Below the pieces are notes generated by a model. The model was given only the letters and a program-made list of their open reading frames with translations. It was not told where the DNA came from and made no database searches. Shown here piece after piece: positions 9,437 to 21,340 of a DNA stretch of 64,000 nt. The stretch covers positions 62,001 to 126,000 of the forward strand of contig NZ_WPIK01000012.1 in assembly GCF_009754915.1 (NCBI RefSeq). The letters are read 5' to 3'. The translations under genes were made by a program, and so were the position numbers. The DNA is from Mucilaginibacter arboris (lineage in GTDB: Bacteria; Bacteroidota; Bacteroidia; Sphingobacteriales; Sphingobacteriaceae). The stretch's first letter is position 1; each line of letters starts with the position of its first letter.

Positions 9437-10642
9437 TTATATATCTTTTAAAATGGCATGACCCATTTTATCGCGTTTTGTTTTTAAATACGTTTCGTTA
9501 TGTGGGTTGGAGGAAATTTCTATGGGTAAAGTTTCTACAATTTCCAATCCATAACCTGATAATCCGGTACGTTTTTTAGGATTATTAGTCAGCAGTTTCA
9601 TCTTGGTGATGTTTAAATCCCTGATTATCTGTGCGCCTACTCCGTAATCGCGCTGGTCCATTTTAAAACCCAGTTGTAAGTTTGCTTCAACAGTATCAAA
9701 ACCGTTTTCCTGCAAATGGTAGGCTTTTAATTTGTTAATCAAACCAATACCGCGCCCTTCCTGGTTCATATAAACAATCACGCCTTTGCCTTCTTTCTGG
9801 ATAATTTCCATCGCTTTGTGCAATTGCGGGCCGCAATCGCAGCGGCAGGAACCAAAAATATCACCTGTAATGCACGAACTATGTACCCTTACCAAAACAG
9901 GTTCATCCGGTTCCCATGTTCCTTTTACCAGTGCAATATGATGTTCGCCCGTACTCTTTTGGGTATAAGCAATCATATCAAAATCTCCCCATTGGGTCGG
10001 CATTTTTACCGAAATTTCTCTTTGGATAAGGCTTTCCGAATTCATCCGGTATTTAATCAGGTTTTCGATAGAAATAATTTTCATATCAAGCTCCTTTGCC
10101 ATTACCTCTAAATCAGGCATACGCGCCATATCGCCATCCTCTTTCAAAATCTCACAAATCACACCTGCAGGTTCAAAACCAGCTAAAACAGCCAAATCTG
10201 TTGCTGCTTCTGTATGGCCGGCACGCCTTAATACGCCGCCTTCTTTAGAAATTAAAGGGAAAATATGGCCTGGCCGCCCTAAATCAGAAGGTTGGGTTGT
10301 GGGATCAATAATGGCTGAAATGGTTTTAGAACGATCTGAAGCAGAAATACCGGTAGTGCAGCCGTGGCCAACCAGATCGACAGAAACGGTAAAATTGGTT
10401 TCGTGGGAAGCTGTATTATTGCCAACCATCAGATCAAGTTCGAGACGTTGCGCGATAGAACGGACCACCGGAACACAAATTAACCCGCGGCCATAACGTG
10501 CCATAAAATTAATTACTACAGGTGTTGCATGATGGGCAGGAATAAAAAAATCACCTTCATTTTCGCGGTCTTCATCATCCACAATAATGATCATTTTACC
10601 GGCTTTTATATCTTCAATAGCTTCTTCTATACTGCTTAACAT
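9437..10642 (-). CDS. ribBA: RibBA, dihydroxybutanone-phosphate synthase / GTP cyclohydrolase II
   Basis: Bifunctional enzyme supplying both riboflavin precursors: ribulose 5-phosphate to 3,4-dihydroxy-2-butanone 4-phosphate (N-terminal RibB, about 1-200), and GTP to the diaminopyrimidine (C-terminal RibA, about 205-400). The RibB acidic motif [10 protein letters not shown] is at about 22-31. The RibA zinc site is [18 protein letters not shown] and the GTP loop is NQEGRGIGL. 401 residues is the normal fused length. The upstream 190 bp show no recognisable FMN riboswitch. Confidence 0.97.
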   Translation of the reverse strand: MLSSIEEAIEDIKAGKMIIIVDDEDRENEGDFFIPAHHATPVVINFMARYGRGLICVPVVRSIAQRLELDLMVGNNTASHETNFTVSVDLVGHGCTTGISASDRSKTISAIIDPTTQPSDLGRPGHIFPLISKEGGVLRRAGHTEAATDLAVLAGFEPAGVICEILKEDGDMARMPDLEVMAKELDMKIISIENLIKYRMNSESLIQREISVKMPTQWGDFDMIAYTQKSTGEHHIALVKGTWEPDEPVLVRVHSSCITGDIFGSCRCDCGPQLHKAMEIIQKEGKGVIVYMNQEGRGIGLINKLKAYHLQENGFDTVEANLQLGFKMDQRDYGVGAQIIRDLNITKMKLLTNNPKKRTGLSGYGLEIVETLPIEISSNPHNETYLKTKRDKMGHAILKDI

Positions 10643-10822
10643 CTTTTTATAATTAAAAAATAGTTTTACGGATAAATGGGATTCAGGACAGGAATGTTTT
10701 ATCCGTTATACTTAAAAGCAAAACTAAGTATTAATAAAGATGTGGCAGTCGGCAGATTGTCAAATCAACTGATACTGTTTTTAAGGGATAATTCTGGTTG
10801 TTCCGTTCCAATTTTTTGCCGG

Positions 10823-10834
10823 TAAAAGAAGCAT
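10823..10834 (+). repeat. Single copy of the TAAAAGAAGCAT motif at a gene end
   Basis: Exact copy in the flank GCCGGTAAAAGAAGCATCAG. Its last base is the final base of the permease stop codon (TCA on this strand). Confidence 0.85.
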
Positions 10835-12285
10835 CAGGCTGAAGCAGCATCCGAAGAGCCGAAAATTTTTGATTTTTTTTCGATCAGCTTTAAAAATACT
10901 TTTTTATAAATATCTACATCAAAAATGGCAGAATCTGTTGCAGCTTTATAAGTTAAAAATATGCCTAAAGGCGTTAAAACAACAATGGCAATCCACATGC
11001 CTATTGCCGGAGGAATATGGCCATCTTTAGCTGATTTTTCTCCAATGGTAGAAATGATATGATAAATGAGAAAAAAAGCTACCGAAACAACAACCGGCAA
11101 ACCTAAACCGCCTTTACGGATGATGGCGCCTAAAGGTGCACCAATTAAAAATAGCACTAAACAGGCAGCCGATAAAGTAAATTTACGCTGATATTCTACA
11201 ATCATGCTCCGTATGCCTCTCGAGGTATCTTTTTCTCGTTCAACTTTCGAATCTAACAGATCTTTTAAGGCCCTTGCTTCCCCCAAAGCAACATTAACTG
11301 CACCTAAGCGTTCGGTTGGTTTAAAAGAGGACAAAACACCTTTATCAATATTATAACCTATCTGATGCAGCTTTCGCTGGTAAGGAACAGCAAAATACTT
11401 AACATAAGGCCTGAAAACCTGAAATTCTGTTCTTAATGCACTATCCAGGCCATGCTCTGCAATTTTTCTGGTTTGGGCTAATTGTTTAATATTCATCATC
11501 TGGTAAGCGCTTTTAAACTCACTTTCGGATGTACGCTTAAATTTAAGGTTAGAAAGGTCGAACTTCTGTTCCGTTTCTTTAAACCTTAAACGGGTTAATC
11601 GCTGCCGCGGGTTAAAACCTTTATCGCCATTGGTTTCTTCGTAACGGATGCCGTTTTTAAGCTTTAACACTAAAAAAGAGTCATCCGGCGTGCGGTACAT
11701 GCTTCCCTCCTTTGCAAAAACAACAGAATTATTACCGGTAGATTGATTTTTTTCATAAATCATCATATCATAAAGCCTTTGCCCGTCCGGATCTTTTTTT
11801 CGGACACGGATAGAATAGCCGGGAAAATTGCTGCTAAAAATACCTTCGGGCAATAAATTGGTTGACTTTTGCTGACGGGCATCGTAGAGTAACGAATAAT
11901 ACTTGAGGTTGGCCACCGGAAGCATATAATCCGAAAACATAAAAGCAGTTATGCTTAATAATGCTACGACAATAACCATTGGGTACATAGCACGGCTTAA
12001 AGATACACCTGCCGATTTGATGGCAACCAGTTCATAATTTTCGCCCAGGCTGCCAAAAGTCATAATGGAAGAAAGCAAAATGGCAAGCGGCAGTGCCATA
12101 GCCACATTTGTGGCCGAAGCATACATCATTAATTCCAGGATGATATACCATTCAAAGCCTTTTCCTATCAAATCATCAATGTATTTGAACAGGAACAGCA
12201 TCAGCAAAACAAACATCACTATAAAAAAAGTGACGAAGAATGGCCGTATAAAAGCTTTAAGTATAAGCAGATGTATCTTTTTCAC
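10834..12285 (-). CDS. LptF/LptG (YjgP/YjgQ) family permease
   Basis: Inner-membrane permease of the lipopolysaccharide transport ABC system, which pulls LPS from the inner membrane for delivery to the outer membrane. 483 residues. Membrane helices fall at about 14-35 and 55-80, a third near 100-120, and three more near 370-460, around a large periplasmic beta-jellyroll (about 130-350): the family layout. The start is GTG at 12285 (MKKIHLLILKAFIRPFFVTF), the conserved family opening. LptF and LptG cannot be told apart from this alone. The partner permease is not in the window. Confidence 0.9.
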   Translation of the reverse strand: MKKIHLLILKAFIRPFFVTFFIVMFVLLMLFLFKYIDDLIGKGFEWYIILELMMYASATNVAMALPLAILLSSIMTFGSLGENYELVAIKSAGVSLSRAMYPMVIVVALLSITAFMFSDYMLPVANLKYYSLLYDARQQKSTNLLPEGIFSSNFPGYSIRVRKKDPDGQRLYDMMIYEKNQSTGNNSVVFAKEGSMYRTPDDSFLVLKLKNGIRYEETNGDKGFNPRQRLTRLRFKETEQKFDLSNLKFKRTSESEFKSAYQMMNIKQLAQTRKIAEHGLDSALRTEFQVFRPYVKYFAVPYQRKLHQIGYNIDKGVLSSFKPTERLGAVNVALGEARALKDLLDSKVEREKDTSRGIRSMIVEYQRKFTLSAACLVLFLIGAPLGAIIRKGGLGLPVVVSVAFFLIYHIISTIGEKSAKDGHIPPAIGMWIAIVVLTPLGIFLTYKAATDSAIFDVDIYKKVFLKLIEKKSKIFGSSDAASA

Positions 12286-12305
12286 GAATCGTTTTCCTTT
12301 TTGAC

Positions 12306-12317
12306 ATGCTTCTTTTA
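12306..12317 (-). repeat. Single copy of the ATGCTTCTTTTA motif
   Basis: Exact copy in the 42-bp gap between the START-like gene and the permease, both on the reverse strand. Confidence 0.85.
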
Positions 12318-12327
12318 GGCACTTAAA

Positions 12328-12708
12328 TTATGCGCCTAATACACTAATTAAATAAGCAATCTGGTTATTCCAGATCAAAGTACGTTCATTTATATTTTCT
12401 TCGGTAGCAAAATCAGTAATGCCCAATGCTACATCGTTTGTTAATTCATCCTGAATAATTTCCATTTCAAAATAACTCTGCGGGTCATCGTCCATCCACC
12501 TAAACCTAACAAACTTATTTTCTTTCATTCCTAACAACTTGGCATTCTGCTTTTCATCGTCCCATGAAAAAGTATAAATCTGGTCTTTTATGTTTACATC
12601 GTCTGCAAACCACTGCGCCAAACCATTTGGTTCGCTTAAAAAGCTGTACAAAATTTTGGGAGATGAATTTATTTCATATTCAATTTTAAATTTTTTCTTA
12701 TCGCTCAT
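12328..12708 (-). CDS. START-like (SRPBCC-fold) domain protein
   Basis: 126 residues forming a single helix-grip domain: KFKIEYEINSSPKILYSFLS, then EPNGLAQWFADDVNI, FSWDDEKQNAKLL and FVRFRWMDDD, a pattern of AHSA1/START-like small-ligand or co-chaperone proteins. Cytoplasmic, no signal peptide. It lies 42 bp upstream of the LptF/G-type permease in the same direction, so the two are probably one operon. Ligand unknown; the link with lipid transport is inference from position. Confidence 0.85.
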   Translation of the reverse strand: MSDKKKFKIEYEINSSPKILYSFLSEPNGLAQWFADDVNIKDQIYTFSWDDEKQNAKLLGMKENKFVRFRWMDDDPQSYFEMEIIQDELTNDVALGITDFATEENINERTLIWNNQIAYLISVLGA

Positions 12709-12780
12709 ATAACGTTATACGGAATTTTTAGGTTGAAAATGTAAATTTTAACAATTTTTCTTATTAAAACTAATTTCTGA

Positions 12781-12788
12781 TATATTTG
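12781..12788 (+). promoter_or_regulatory. -7 box (TATATTTG) of tRNA-Met
   Basis: TATATTTG matches TAnnTTTG and lies 17 bp before the tRNA. A clear TTG box at the expected distance is not visible. Confidence 0.6.
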
Positions 12789-12805
12789 CACCTTATTTAA
12801 AACGA

Positions 12806-12879
12806 GGCGGGGTAGCTCAGATGGTTAGAGCGTAGGATTCATAACCCTAAGGTCGGCAGTTCGATCCTGCTCCCCGCTA
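12806..12879 (+). tRNA. tRNA-Met (anticodon CAT)
   Basis: Cloverleaf: acceptor GGCGGGG with CCCCGCT (first pair G-T), D arm GCTCAGATGGTTAGAGC, anticodon loop TTCATAA, T arm GGCAGTTCGATCCTGCT, discriminator A. CCA is not encoded. The anticodon stem TAGGA/CCCTA has an A-C mismatch next to the loop. A CAT anticodon can also mean a lysidine-modified isoleucine tRNA; the body looks like elongator methionine, but I cannot exclude that. Confidence 0.93.
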
Positions 12880-12974
12880 CATTGTTACAAAGCCTTTAAG
12901 TTATAAAACTTAAGGGCTTTTTCTTTTAACGAAAACCTTTTCCGGTTTTTACAATTTACATTTTTATTTGAACT

Positions 12975-13595
12975 ATGCTGCTGAAAATTTACCCTGAAAA
13001 CCCAAATGAAAAAGCCATTGCACAAGTGGTTGAAGTATTGCGAAAAGGCGGACTGGTTATTTATCCAACCGATACGGTTTATGGTATAGGCTGTGATATT
13101 ACCAACCAGCATGCTATTGAAAAGGTTTGCCAGCTGCGGAAGATGAACTGCAGCAAGGCTAACTTATCTTTTATCTGTTACGACCTTAGCCATATTTCAG
13201 ATTACATCAAACCTATTGACAATACTGTTTTTAGGGTGCTAAAAAAAGCATTACCCGGTCCGTTCACTTTCATTTTTAATGCGAGCAATTTAGTACCAAA
13301 ACTATTAAGTTCGAATAAAAAAACGGTCGGTATCCGTATCCCGGATAATAATATCCCGCGCGAAATCGTAAAAGCTTTAGGCAATCCAATCCTCACTACT
13401 TCTATCAAAGATGACGATGATATTCTGGAGTATTCAACCGATCCGGAACTCATCCACGAAAAGTATGAAAACCTGGTTGATTTGGTAATTGATGGTGGTT
13501 ACGGCGATAATATTGCTTCTACAGTGGTTGATTGTACAACCGGCGAGTTTAATATTATTCGGGAAGGCAAAGGCGATTTGCAGCAATATTTATAA
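12975..13595 (+). CDS. L-threonylcarbamoyladenylate synthase (TsaC/Sua5/YrdC family)
   Basis: Makes threonylcarbamoyl-AMP from threonine, bicarbonate and ATP, the first step of tRNA t6A37 synthesis. 206 residues, YrdC domain only, without the Sua5 C-terminal domain. [18 protein letters not shown], then [31 protein letters not shown] and [10 protein letters not shown] are the family motifs; the KxR signature is altered to LRKMN-CSK. YciO-type paralogues look alike, so the exact subfamily is less sure. TsaD of the same pathway lies 8 kb to the left. Confidence 0.85.
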   Translation: MLLKIYPENPNEKAIAQVVEVLRKGGLVIYPTDTVYGIGCDITNQHAIEKVCQLRKMNCSKANLSFICYDLSHISDYIKPIDNTVFRVLKKALPGPFTFIFNASNLVPKLLSSNKKTVGIRIPDNNIPREIVKALGNPILTTSIKDDDDILEYSTDPELIHEKYENLVDLVIDGGYGDNIASTVVDCTTGEFNIIREGKGDLQQYL

Positions 13596-13652
13596 GAATA
13601 TATTTTTCAGCACGATTTTTTCTATATACTATTTGTATTAATCGTGTTACCA

Positions 13653-13946
13653 ATGAAAAATCTATTTTCTATCCTAAAAACAGTAGTAATCTGCTTCCTG
13701 ATCTACAAATCTTTGTTCTATGCCTTTCTGTTTTTAGTTTCAGGTATGTGGATTATTACTGTTTTACTGCTCATACTGTTTGCTTATCTATGCACCAGCT
13801 TATTTACAGAAGGCATCAGAATAAATAATTATTTAAAAAGTTTTAAACAACAGCAAAGTTTTAAACATATTGATTGGAAAGAAAAGTTTTCAAAACCAAA
13901 CCTGATCAGTAAGATCAGCAAACGCTTTTCTTCGGAAACTGCCTGA
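13653..13946 (+). CDS. Small membrane protein, unknown function
   Basis: 97 residues from the ATG at 13653; a GTG three codons upstream (13644) is possible. Two hydrophobic helices cover about residues 5-30 and 32-52 (ICFLIYKSLFYAFLFLVSG and MWIITVLLLILFAYL), followed by a basic cytoplasmic tail rich in Lys and Ser. It lies 57 bp after the TsaC-type gene and ends 33 bp before a terminator-like hairpin. No family recognised. Confidence 0.6.
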   Translation: MKNLFSILKTVVICFLIYKSLFYAFLFLVSGMWIITVLLLILFAYLCTSLFTEGIRINNYLKSFKQQQSFKHIDWKEKFSKPNLISKISKRFSSETA

Positions 13947-13979
13947 CAATCAATACAGCCTACATCTATTTACCTTAAC

Positions 13980-14024
13980 ATACTTCTTTTATCAGGCATT
14001 TTTTTTATGCCATAAAAGAAGTAT
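13980..14024 (+). terminator. Hairpin made of two GTAT-type motif copies
   Basis: ATACTTCTTTTAT (13980) and ATAAAAGAAGTAT (ending 14024) pair over 13 bp; GGCAT/ATGCC extends the stem after a two-base bulge, with a run of seven T between. Both arms carry the same A-for-G change in the core, so the stem is kept. It follows the small membrane gene and precedes the pyrG promoter. Confidence 0.75.
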
Positions 14025-14094
14025 ACAACTTCCATATTATTAAATTTATAAAGCCTTCTGTTAAGGTTTCCCGCCTTAAAACCGAAAAAAATCT

Positions 14095-14102
14095 TACTTT
14101 TG
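14095..14102 (+). promoter_or_regulatory. -7 box (TACTTTTG) upstream of pyrG
   Basis: TACTTTTG fits TAnnTTTG and stands 60 bp before the pyrG start. The -33 region lacks an obvious TTG. Confidence 0.5.
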
Positions 14103-14159
14103 CATCCCGTACACAAGGGTTTGTTTCAGATATAAATCTGCTACAGCCCATCAAGTTAA

Positions 14160-15785
<1,626 letters not shown>

Positions 15786-15805
15786 ATAGGTCACTTTAAA
15801 AAAGA

Positions 15806-17653
15806 ATGGATAGAAATACATTTACAGGGTTATTCCTGATCCTGGTTATCCTGGTCGGTTCCACATTTTTGCTCAAGCCATCGCAGGAAGAAATCAAAAA
15901 AGAACAGCAGCGAAAAACGTTAGATTCCCTCCGTAAAATAAACGGCGGCAAACTGAAAGCACCAACTACAAATGCTTCTTTTACCCCACAAAAAACGGTA
16001 ATAGCAGATTCTGCTGTATTAAAAGGGCCGTTGGGCAATGCCATTACAGCAGCACCCAAATTAGTAACGTTAGAGAATAAAGAATTAAAAGTTACTTTAT
16101 CTACACAAGGCGGACGCATTCTTTCGGTAGAATTAAAAAACGAAAAAACGTTTGATAAAAAACCGCTGATTTTACTTAGTCCGGAGCAAAGCAAGTTTGG
16201 TTTAAGTTTAAATGTAGAAGGCAAACAGATTCAAACTAACGATCTTAATTTTATACCAAGCGCACCAGCTTTAAATGTTAGCGGAAAGGATTCAAGTACA
16301 TTAACCATGCACTTAGCTTATGGCGTTAATCAATCCATCGATTATGTTTATTCTTTAAAAGGCGAAGGTTATAAAGTTGGATACACTTTGATATTGAACA
16401 ACATGAACAATGTTGTAAATGCCAGAAATAACCAGGTTACTTTGGATTGGGAAGCCAGTTTACGCAAGCAGGAACGCGATATGAAAATGGAGCGTACCTA
16501 CTCCACCGTTTACCTGGAAGATACAGAAGGCGGAATTAATGATTTAAGCTTAACCAAAGACGATCAGAAAAATTTTACTGATAAAAAAATCCAGTGGGTT
16601 TCTTTTAAACAGCGATTTTTCTCTAATGTACTGATTACTAAAGACGGCTTTACCAGCGCTGATGTTGCTGTTGCTACTGATATTAACTCTAACGATGTAA
16701 AACAGATGTCTGCCAAAATGCAATTGCCTTATTCTGGTGCTGCTTCTGTTAGTTATCCAATGGAGTTTTACTTTGGGCCAAATCGTTTTTCAACATTAAA
16801 AGCGCAAGGCTACCATTTGGAGCGACAGATCGATTTAGGCTGGGGGCCATTAAAATACATCAACCGTTTTGCGGTTTTGCCGGTGTTTAACTTCCTGAAA
16901 GCTTTTAACTGGAATTATGGATTGATCATTCTGGTATTGACCGTTTTATTGAAACTGGTTTTGTTTCCGCTTACCTACAAGTCATATTTATCGATGGCTA
17001 AAATGCGGGTTTTAAAGCCGGAAATGGATGAAATTAAAGGTAAAGTCGGCGAAGATAATCCAACTTTATTACAACAGGAATACTTGAAATTGTACAAAAA
17101 AGCAGGCGTAAACCCATTGGGCGGCTGTTTGCCTCTGGTAATCCAAATGCCAATTATCCTGGCTTTCTTCCGTTTTTTCCCAAATTTATTTGAATTGCGC
17201 GGACAAAGTTTTTTGTGGATGCACGATCTTTCGACTTATGATTCTGTCATCAGCTTTCCGTTAATTCCGTTTTTAAATTGGGACCACATTAGTTTAATGT
17301 GTTTGCTGATGACGATCTCAACCCTAATTCAAACTTATTTTAACAACCAAACTTCGGGTGCAACCGGGCAAATGAAATATATTGGTTACATCACGCCGCT
17401 TATTTTCTTTGGAGTTTTAAACAGTTATCCGGCAGGCTTAAATTATTACTATTTCTGCGCCAATATTTTAACGTTCTCCCAACAGTATTTTATCAGGTTG
17501 ATGGTAGATGATAAAAAAATTCACACTCAGATCCAGGAAAACAAAAAGAAACCGGAAGACCCGAACAAAAAGAAATCGGGCTTTGCTGCAAAAATGGAAG
17601 AATTGATGCGCCAGCAAAGGCAAACGCCAGCTATCCAAACCAAAAAGAAATAG
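15806..17653 (+). CDS. yidC: YidC membrane protein insertase
   Basis: Inserts and folds inner-membrane proteins, alone or with SecYEG. 615 residues: an N-terminal helix (TFTGLFLILVILVGSTFLL), a large periplasmic beta domain (about 60-345), then the conserved five-helix core (about 365-570: NYGLIILVLTVLLKLVLFPL, GGCLPLVIQMPIILAFFRFF) and a Lys-rich C-terminal tail of the ribosome-binding type. The dispersed motif occurs exactly inside this gene at 15972-15983, where it encodes the segment NASFT. Confidence 0.98.
   Translation: MDRNTFTGLFLILVILVGSTFLLKPSQEEIKKEQQRKTLDSLRKINGGKLKAPTTNASFTPQKTVIADSAVLKGPLGNAITAAPKLVTLENKELKVTLSTQGGRILSVELKNEKTFDKKPLILLSPEQSKFGLSLNVEGKQIQTNDLNFIPSAPALNVSGKDSSTLTMHLAYGVNQSIDYVYSLKGEGYKVGYTLILNNMNNVVNARNNQVTLDWEASLRKQERDMKMERTYSTVYLEDTEGGINDLSLTKDDQKNFTDKKIQWVSFKQRFFSNVLITKDGFTSADVAVATDINSNDVKQMSAKMQLPYSGAASVSYPMEFYFGPNRFSTLKAQGYHLERQIDLGWGPLKYINRFAVLPVFNFLKAFNWNYGLIILVLTVLLKLVLFPLTYKSYLSMAKMRVLKPEMDEIKGKVGEDNPTLLQQEYLKLYKKAGVNPLGGCLPLVIQMPIILAFFRFFPNLFELRGQSFLWMHDLSTYDSVISFPLIPFLNWDHISLMCLLMTISTLIQTYFNNQTSGATGQMKYIGYITPLIFFGVLNSYPAGLNYYYFCANILTFSQQYFIRLMVDDKKIHTQIQENKKKPEDPNKKKSGFAAKMEELMRQQRQTPAIQTKKK
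15972..15983 (-). repeat. Exact ATGCTTCTTTTA motif inside yidC
   Basis: One of four exact copies inside genes. It sits in the poorly conserved linker after the first YidC helix, where sequence is free to vary. Confidence 0.8.
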
Positions 17654-17668
17654 TAATTTTTAGGTGAT

Positions 17669-17706
17669 AAAAAGAGCATTGGAATTTGATTTTTGATGCT
17701 CTTTTT
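17669..17706 (+). terminator. yidC terminator from a diverged motif pair
   Basis: AAAAAGAGCAT (17669-17679) pairs perfectly with ATGCTCTTTTT (17696-17706), ending in a T run. The upstream flank TTTTTAGGTGAT matches the dispersed half-site, but the core reads GAGCAT instead of GAAGCAT and both arms carry the same change. Confidence 0.8.
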
Positions 17707-17740
17707 GTTTAAAGATAATTATCACTTTTGTTATATTAAA

Positions 17741-17768
17741 AAGATCTTTTTAGAAAGATCTTTTTAGA
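17741..17768. repeat. Two perfect tandem 14-bp repeats
   Basis: AAGATCTTTTTAGA is repeated directly at 17741-17754 and 17755-17768, about 95 bp upstream of the solitary antitoxin gene. Each unit contains the palindrome AAGATCTT. It could be an operator for that antitoxin, as Phd-type proteins repress their own promoters; that is inference. Confidence 0.5.
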
Positions 17769-17861
17769 AAGTTGCTTTGATTGATTCCCAAAAAACTGAT
17801 GTAGAATATTTGTCTTGTTAAAACAAAAGATGAAATTTGAAAAGATAAAAGCTTGCGTTTT

Positions 17862-18098
17862 ATGAAAACAATTTCTGTAGCTGAGTTTGAAAATAGTTTT
17901 TTAGAAGTGATTGAACAAGTAAAATCTGGAGAACAGATTGCTGTTACTTCTGAAAAAGCAGAGCAAATTATCGGTTATTTCCTTCCAGAAATCTCTTTGC
18001 AAAAACCTAAGCCTAAATTAGGGTTATTAGAAGGCAAAGCAACAGTAGTATTTCACGATGATTTTAAGATGACTGATGAAGAATTTATAAGTTTATAA
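17862..18098 (+). CDS. Phd/YefM-type antitoxin without a partner toxin
   Basis: 78 residues from the ATG at 17862 (a TTG three codons upstream is possible). The N-terminus MKTISVAEFENSFLEVIEQV matches the Phd/YefM DNA-binding fold of type II antitoxins; the C-terminus (LGLLEGKATV, FHDDFKMTDEEF) is the toxin-clamping tail seen in antitoxins that pair with VapC-like PIN toxins. Normally the toxin follows with a short overlap. Here only 100 bp without an ORF separate it from the next, unrelated gene, so it appears orphaned. Confidence 0.75.
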   Translation: MKTISVAEFENSFLEVIEQVKSGEQIAVTSEKAEQIIGYFLPEISLQKPKPKLGLLEGKATVVFHDDFKMTDEEFISL

Positions 18099-18198
18099 TT
18101 CTCTGAAGGAAATATTTCTCCAATTGTAACTTTTTATTCACACACCAATTTTTATCCTGTAAAAACAGCATATTTAAGCTTTAACGAAAGTTTAAATC

Positions 18199-21042
18199 AT
18201 GCAAAAATTATTACTACTGCCTTTACTGTGTTTTTTGTTTGCTACAACGTCGGCACAAACAACAGCTAAAAAACCATTAGACCATTCAGTTTACGATGGC
18301 TGGCAAAACATCGCTAATGACCGTATAAGCGATGATGGCAAATGGATTTTATATGTTGTAAAACCGCAAGTTGGCGATGCAAATCTGGTAATTTCCACTT
18401 CTAAAAACAGTAATAAAATAACAGTTCCGCGCGCAGACACTGCACGTATTACGGCTGATTCTAAGTATGCTGTTTTTCTGATCCGTCCTTTCTATGCAGC
18501 TACACGTTTGGCAAGGATTAAAAAGAAGAGACAGGATGAATTTCCAAAAGATACATTAGGATTACTTGCATTAGGTTCAACACAAATTACAAAAATCCCA
18601 TCCGTAAGATCATTTAAAATAGCAGAAAAAGCATCAGTAATCGCTTACTTGGCTTCCAGCGATACTTTAAAAAGGCCTGCTGCTTCGGATACTTCACGAA
18701 GAGCTGTTGCACAAACTATTGCACCGCCTACCCGCGAAGGCGCTGACCTCACTTTAAAACAATTGTTAAACAACAAACAGCGTACGTTTAAATATGTAAC
18801 GGACTACCAGTTAGATAAAAACGGCAAAATATTGGTGTACGCTGTTACAGCTCCGCGGAGAAATAATACCATTAAATCGGGCATTTATTTATATGATATT
18901 GAAAAAGATGCGGTAAAAACAGTAAGCACAGGCCGTGGCAATTATCGCAATTTAGTATTTGATGAAACTGGTAAACAATTAGCTTTCATGGCAGAAAAAA
19001 ATCCAGAAAGAGCTTTAGTTAAGCCTTTTAAGCTTTATTATTATAACAGTACAAAAGACAGTGCAGATGTAATTGCAGCAGCCGGATCGGCAGGAATACC
19101 TGCTAAATGGACTGTTAGCGGTGATGGTCGTGTTTATTTCAGTAAAAATGGAAGCAGGCTATTTTTTGGTACAGCGCCTATTCCAAAACCGGCCGATACA
19201 ACTTTGGTTGAGTTTGAACATGCTAAATTGGACATTTGGAATTATAAAGACGATTATCTGCAACCACAACAACTGAATACTTTGCAACGAGATTTGCGCC
19301 GAAGTTATCTTGCTGTTATTATTCCTGCAGAAGCTGAACATAAAGTGATACAATTAGCTAATCAAGGCATACAGGAAGTAATGCTACCCGAAAACAATGA
19401 TGTACGTTATGCTTTAGCTGTTACAGATACCGGTTCTCGAGTACAAGCGCAGTGGGAAGGCGGCGGAAGCCAGGAAGCTTATCTGGTTGATATTAATACT
19501 GGTGAGTACAAAAAAATCAATTCGCGTTTAAAATCAAGATATCAAATATCCCCGGGAGGAAATTATGTAATCTGGTTTGATCCAACCAGTCAAAACTGGT
19601 TTAGCTATGCTGTTTTTACTGGCAAAAAAACAAACCTGACAGCAAAAACAGGTGTAAAAATGGGTGAAGAAGATAACGATTTACCTACCGATCCTTCGGC
19701 TTATGGCGTTTCCGGCTGGACGAGTGGCGATAAAGCATTGTTAGTTTATGACCGATATGACATCTGGAGTATTGATCCTGCAACTGGGACAGCAACTAAC
19801 TTTACCAAAGGTTTAGGAAGGAAAAATAAGCTTATTTTCCGTTACCCGATCCAAGGTGCAAACAGACGTTTTAACGCTGCCGGAAATGATGAAGAGCGAT
19901 ACATTCCAACTAAAAAACCATTGATGTTATTGGTTCAAAATGAAGAAAATAAACAGTGGGGATATTACAAAAAAGCTTTCGACAGCAACAAAACTCCTGA
20001 AAAAATTCTAATGATTCCTTATAGCTTTAGTGCGCTTCAAAAGGCTAAAAATAGCGACGAATACATTTATACCAAAGGTAATTATGAGTATTCACCGGAT
20101 TTATATGTTTCTTCTGACCTGAAAAAAGAAACTAAAATAAGTGCAATTAATCCTCAGCAAAGCCAATACAATTGGGGAACAGCAGAATTGGTTAATTGGA
20201 AAACACCAAAAGGCTATCAGTCTAAAGGAATTTTATACAAACCAGAAAATTTCGATCCGCAAAAGAAGTATCCAATGCTGGTATATTTTTACGAAAAAGT
20301 AAGTGAGACTTTAAACAATTACATTCCTCCTGCCCCAACACCTTCGCGTTTACCAATTTCATTTTTTGTAAGTAACGGTTATCTCGTTTTTACACCTGAT
20401 ATTAGTTATGAAAGAGGTCAGCCAGGTGCTTCTGCCGTAGAATTTGTTAATTCTGGTGTTGAAAATTTAAAGAAGAATTCCTGGGTTGACGGCGCGCATA
20501 TTGGTATTCAGGGACAAAGCTGGGGCGGATATCAGGTTGCTTTTTTGATCACGCAAACCAATATGTATGCTGCTGCCTGGGCTGGTGCACCTGTTGCCAA
20601 CATGACTTCTGCTTATGGCGGTATCCGTTGGGAAAGCGGTAACTCCCGCGAAAGTCAGTACGAAAGAGGCCAGAGCCGTATTGGTGCTACTTTATGGGAC
20701 AGCACGCAATTATATATCCGCAATTCTCCGTTATTCCAGTTGCCAAAAGTAAAAACACCAGTTGTGATTATGTCAAATGATGCAGATGGCGCAGTTCCGT
20801 GGTATCAGGGCATTGAAATGTTTACCGCGTTGCGTAGATTAAACAAACCAGTTTGGCTATTGCAATATAATGGCGAAGCACATAATTTGGTGCAACGGCA
20901 AAACCGGAAAGATATTTCTATTCGTGAGCAACAGTTTTTTGACCACTTTTTAAAAGGTGCACCCATGCCTGTTTGGATGGCCAATGGTGTGCCGGCTGTT
21001 GATAAAGGGAAGGATTGGGGATTTGAACTGACGAAACAATAG
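18199..21042 (+). CDS. Secreted S9 family (prolyl oligopeptidase-type) peptidase
   Basis: 947 residues. A signal peptide ([20 protein letters not shown]) sends it to the periplasm or beyond. A beta-propeller of about 600 residues precedes the alpha/beta-hydrolase domain. The catalytic triad is visible: Ser774 in [11 protein letters not shown], Asp863 in [10 protein letters not shown], His895 in NGEAHNLVQ. It is longer than dipeptidyl peptidase IV or acylaminoacyl peptidases (about 700) but fits large Bacteroidota S9 proteins. Specificity is unknown. It stands alone and ends at a strong terminator. Confidence 0.93.
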   Translation: MQKLLLLPLLCFLFATTSAQTTAKKPLDHSVYDGWQNIANDRISDDGKWILYVVKPQVGDANLVISTSKNSNKITVPRADTARITADSKYAVFLIRPFYAATRLARIKKKRQDEFPKDTLGLLALGSTQITKIPSVRSFKIAEKASVIAYLASSDTLKRPAASDTSRRAVAQTIAPPTREGADLTLKQLLNNKQRTFKYVTDYQLDKNGKILVYAVTAPRRNNTIKSGIYLYDIEKDAVKTVSTGRGNYRNLVFDETGKQLAFMAEKNPERALVKPFKLYYYNSTKDSADVIAAAGSAGIPAKWTVSGDGRVYFSKNGSRLFFGTAPIPKPADTTLVEFEHAKLDIWNYKDDYLQPQQLNTLQRDLRRSYLAVIIPAEAEHKVIQLANQGIQEVMLPENNDVRYALAVTDTGSRVQAQWEGGGSQEAYLVDINTGEYKKINSRLKSRYQISPGGNYVIWFDPTSQNWFSYAVFTGKKTNLTAKTGVKMGEEDNDLPTDPSAYGVSGWTSGDKALLVYDRYDIWSIDPATGTATNFTKGLGRKNKLIFRYPIQGANRRFNAAGNDEERYIPTKKPLMLLVQNEENKQWGYYKKAFDSNKTPEKILMIPYSFSALQKAKNSDEYIYTKGNYEYSPDLYVSSDLKKETKISAINPQQSQYNWGTAELVNWKTPKGYQSKGILYKPENFDPQKKYPMLVYFYEKVSETLNNYIPPAPTPSRLPISFFVSNGYLVFTPDISYERGQPGASAVEFVNSGVENLKKNSWVDGAHIGIQGQSWGGYQVAFLITQTNMYAAAWAGAPVANMTSAYGGIRWESGNSRESQYERGQSRIGATLWDSTQLYIRNSPLFQLPKVKTPVVIMSNDADGAVPWYQGIEMFTALRRLNKPVWLLQYNGEAHNLVQRQNRKDISIREQQFFDHFLKGAPMPVWMANGVPAVDKGKDWGFELTKQ

Positions 21043-21064
21043 TTTTATAAGGAGCAGTATTTTT

Positions 21065-21100
21065 AAAACAAGGCAGGAAAATATTTTCCTGCCTTGTTTT
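21065..21100 (+). terminator. Strong terminator after the S9 peptidase
   Basis: Perfect 18-bp inverted repeat without a loop spacer: 21065-21082 (AAAACAAGGCAGGAAAAT) and 21083-21100, ending in TTTTT. Confidence 0.85.
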
Positions 21101-21150
21101 TGTGTTTTATATGACTTGGTACTGTTTAAGCTTTGTTCGATTTATTTTTT

Positions 21151-21233
21151 ATACTTCTTTTATCACCTGAAAAGCAACAAATCTTCATACTTTTTTGTCC
21201 AGGCAAAACAATTTACTGGCCTAAAAGAAGCAT
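21151..21233. repeat. Divergent motif pair
   Basis: ATACTTCTTTTA with TCACCT flank at 21151-21162 and exact TAAAAGAAGCAT at 21222-21233. The 59 bp between them show no extended pairing, so this is not simply a terminator stem. Confidence 0.8.
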
Positions 21234-21340
21234 TACTATTTCCTGATGAAAATTTAAACCAAATCAATTAACCATTTAAAGGTAGTGTTTAACTTTATTT
21301 TTTTCTGAAATTATGGGATGTTTATTATTTATTATTAGCG

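Noticed and set aside
10643-10833. Possible FMN riboswitch upstream of ribBA
   Set aside because: No conserved RFN-element helices or AGGGG-type core are visible in the 190 bp.
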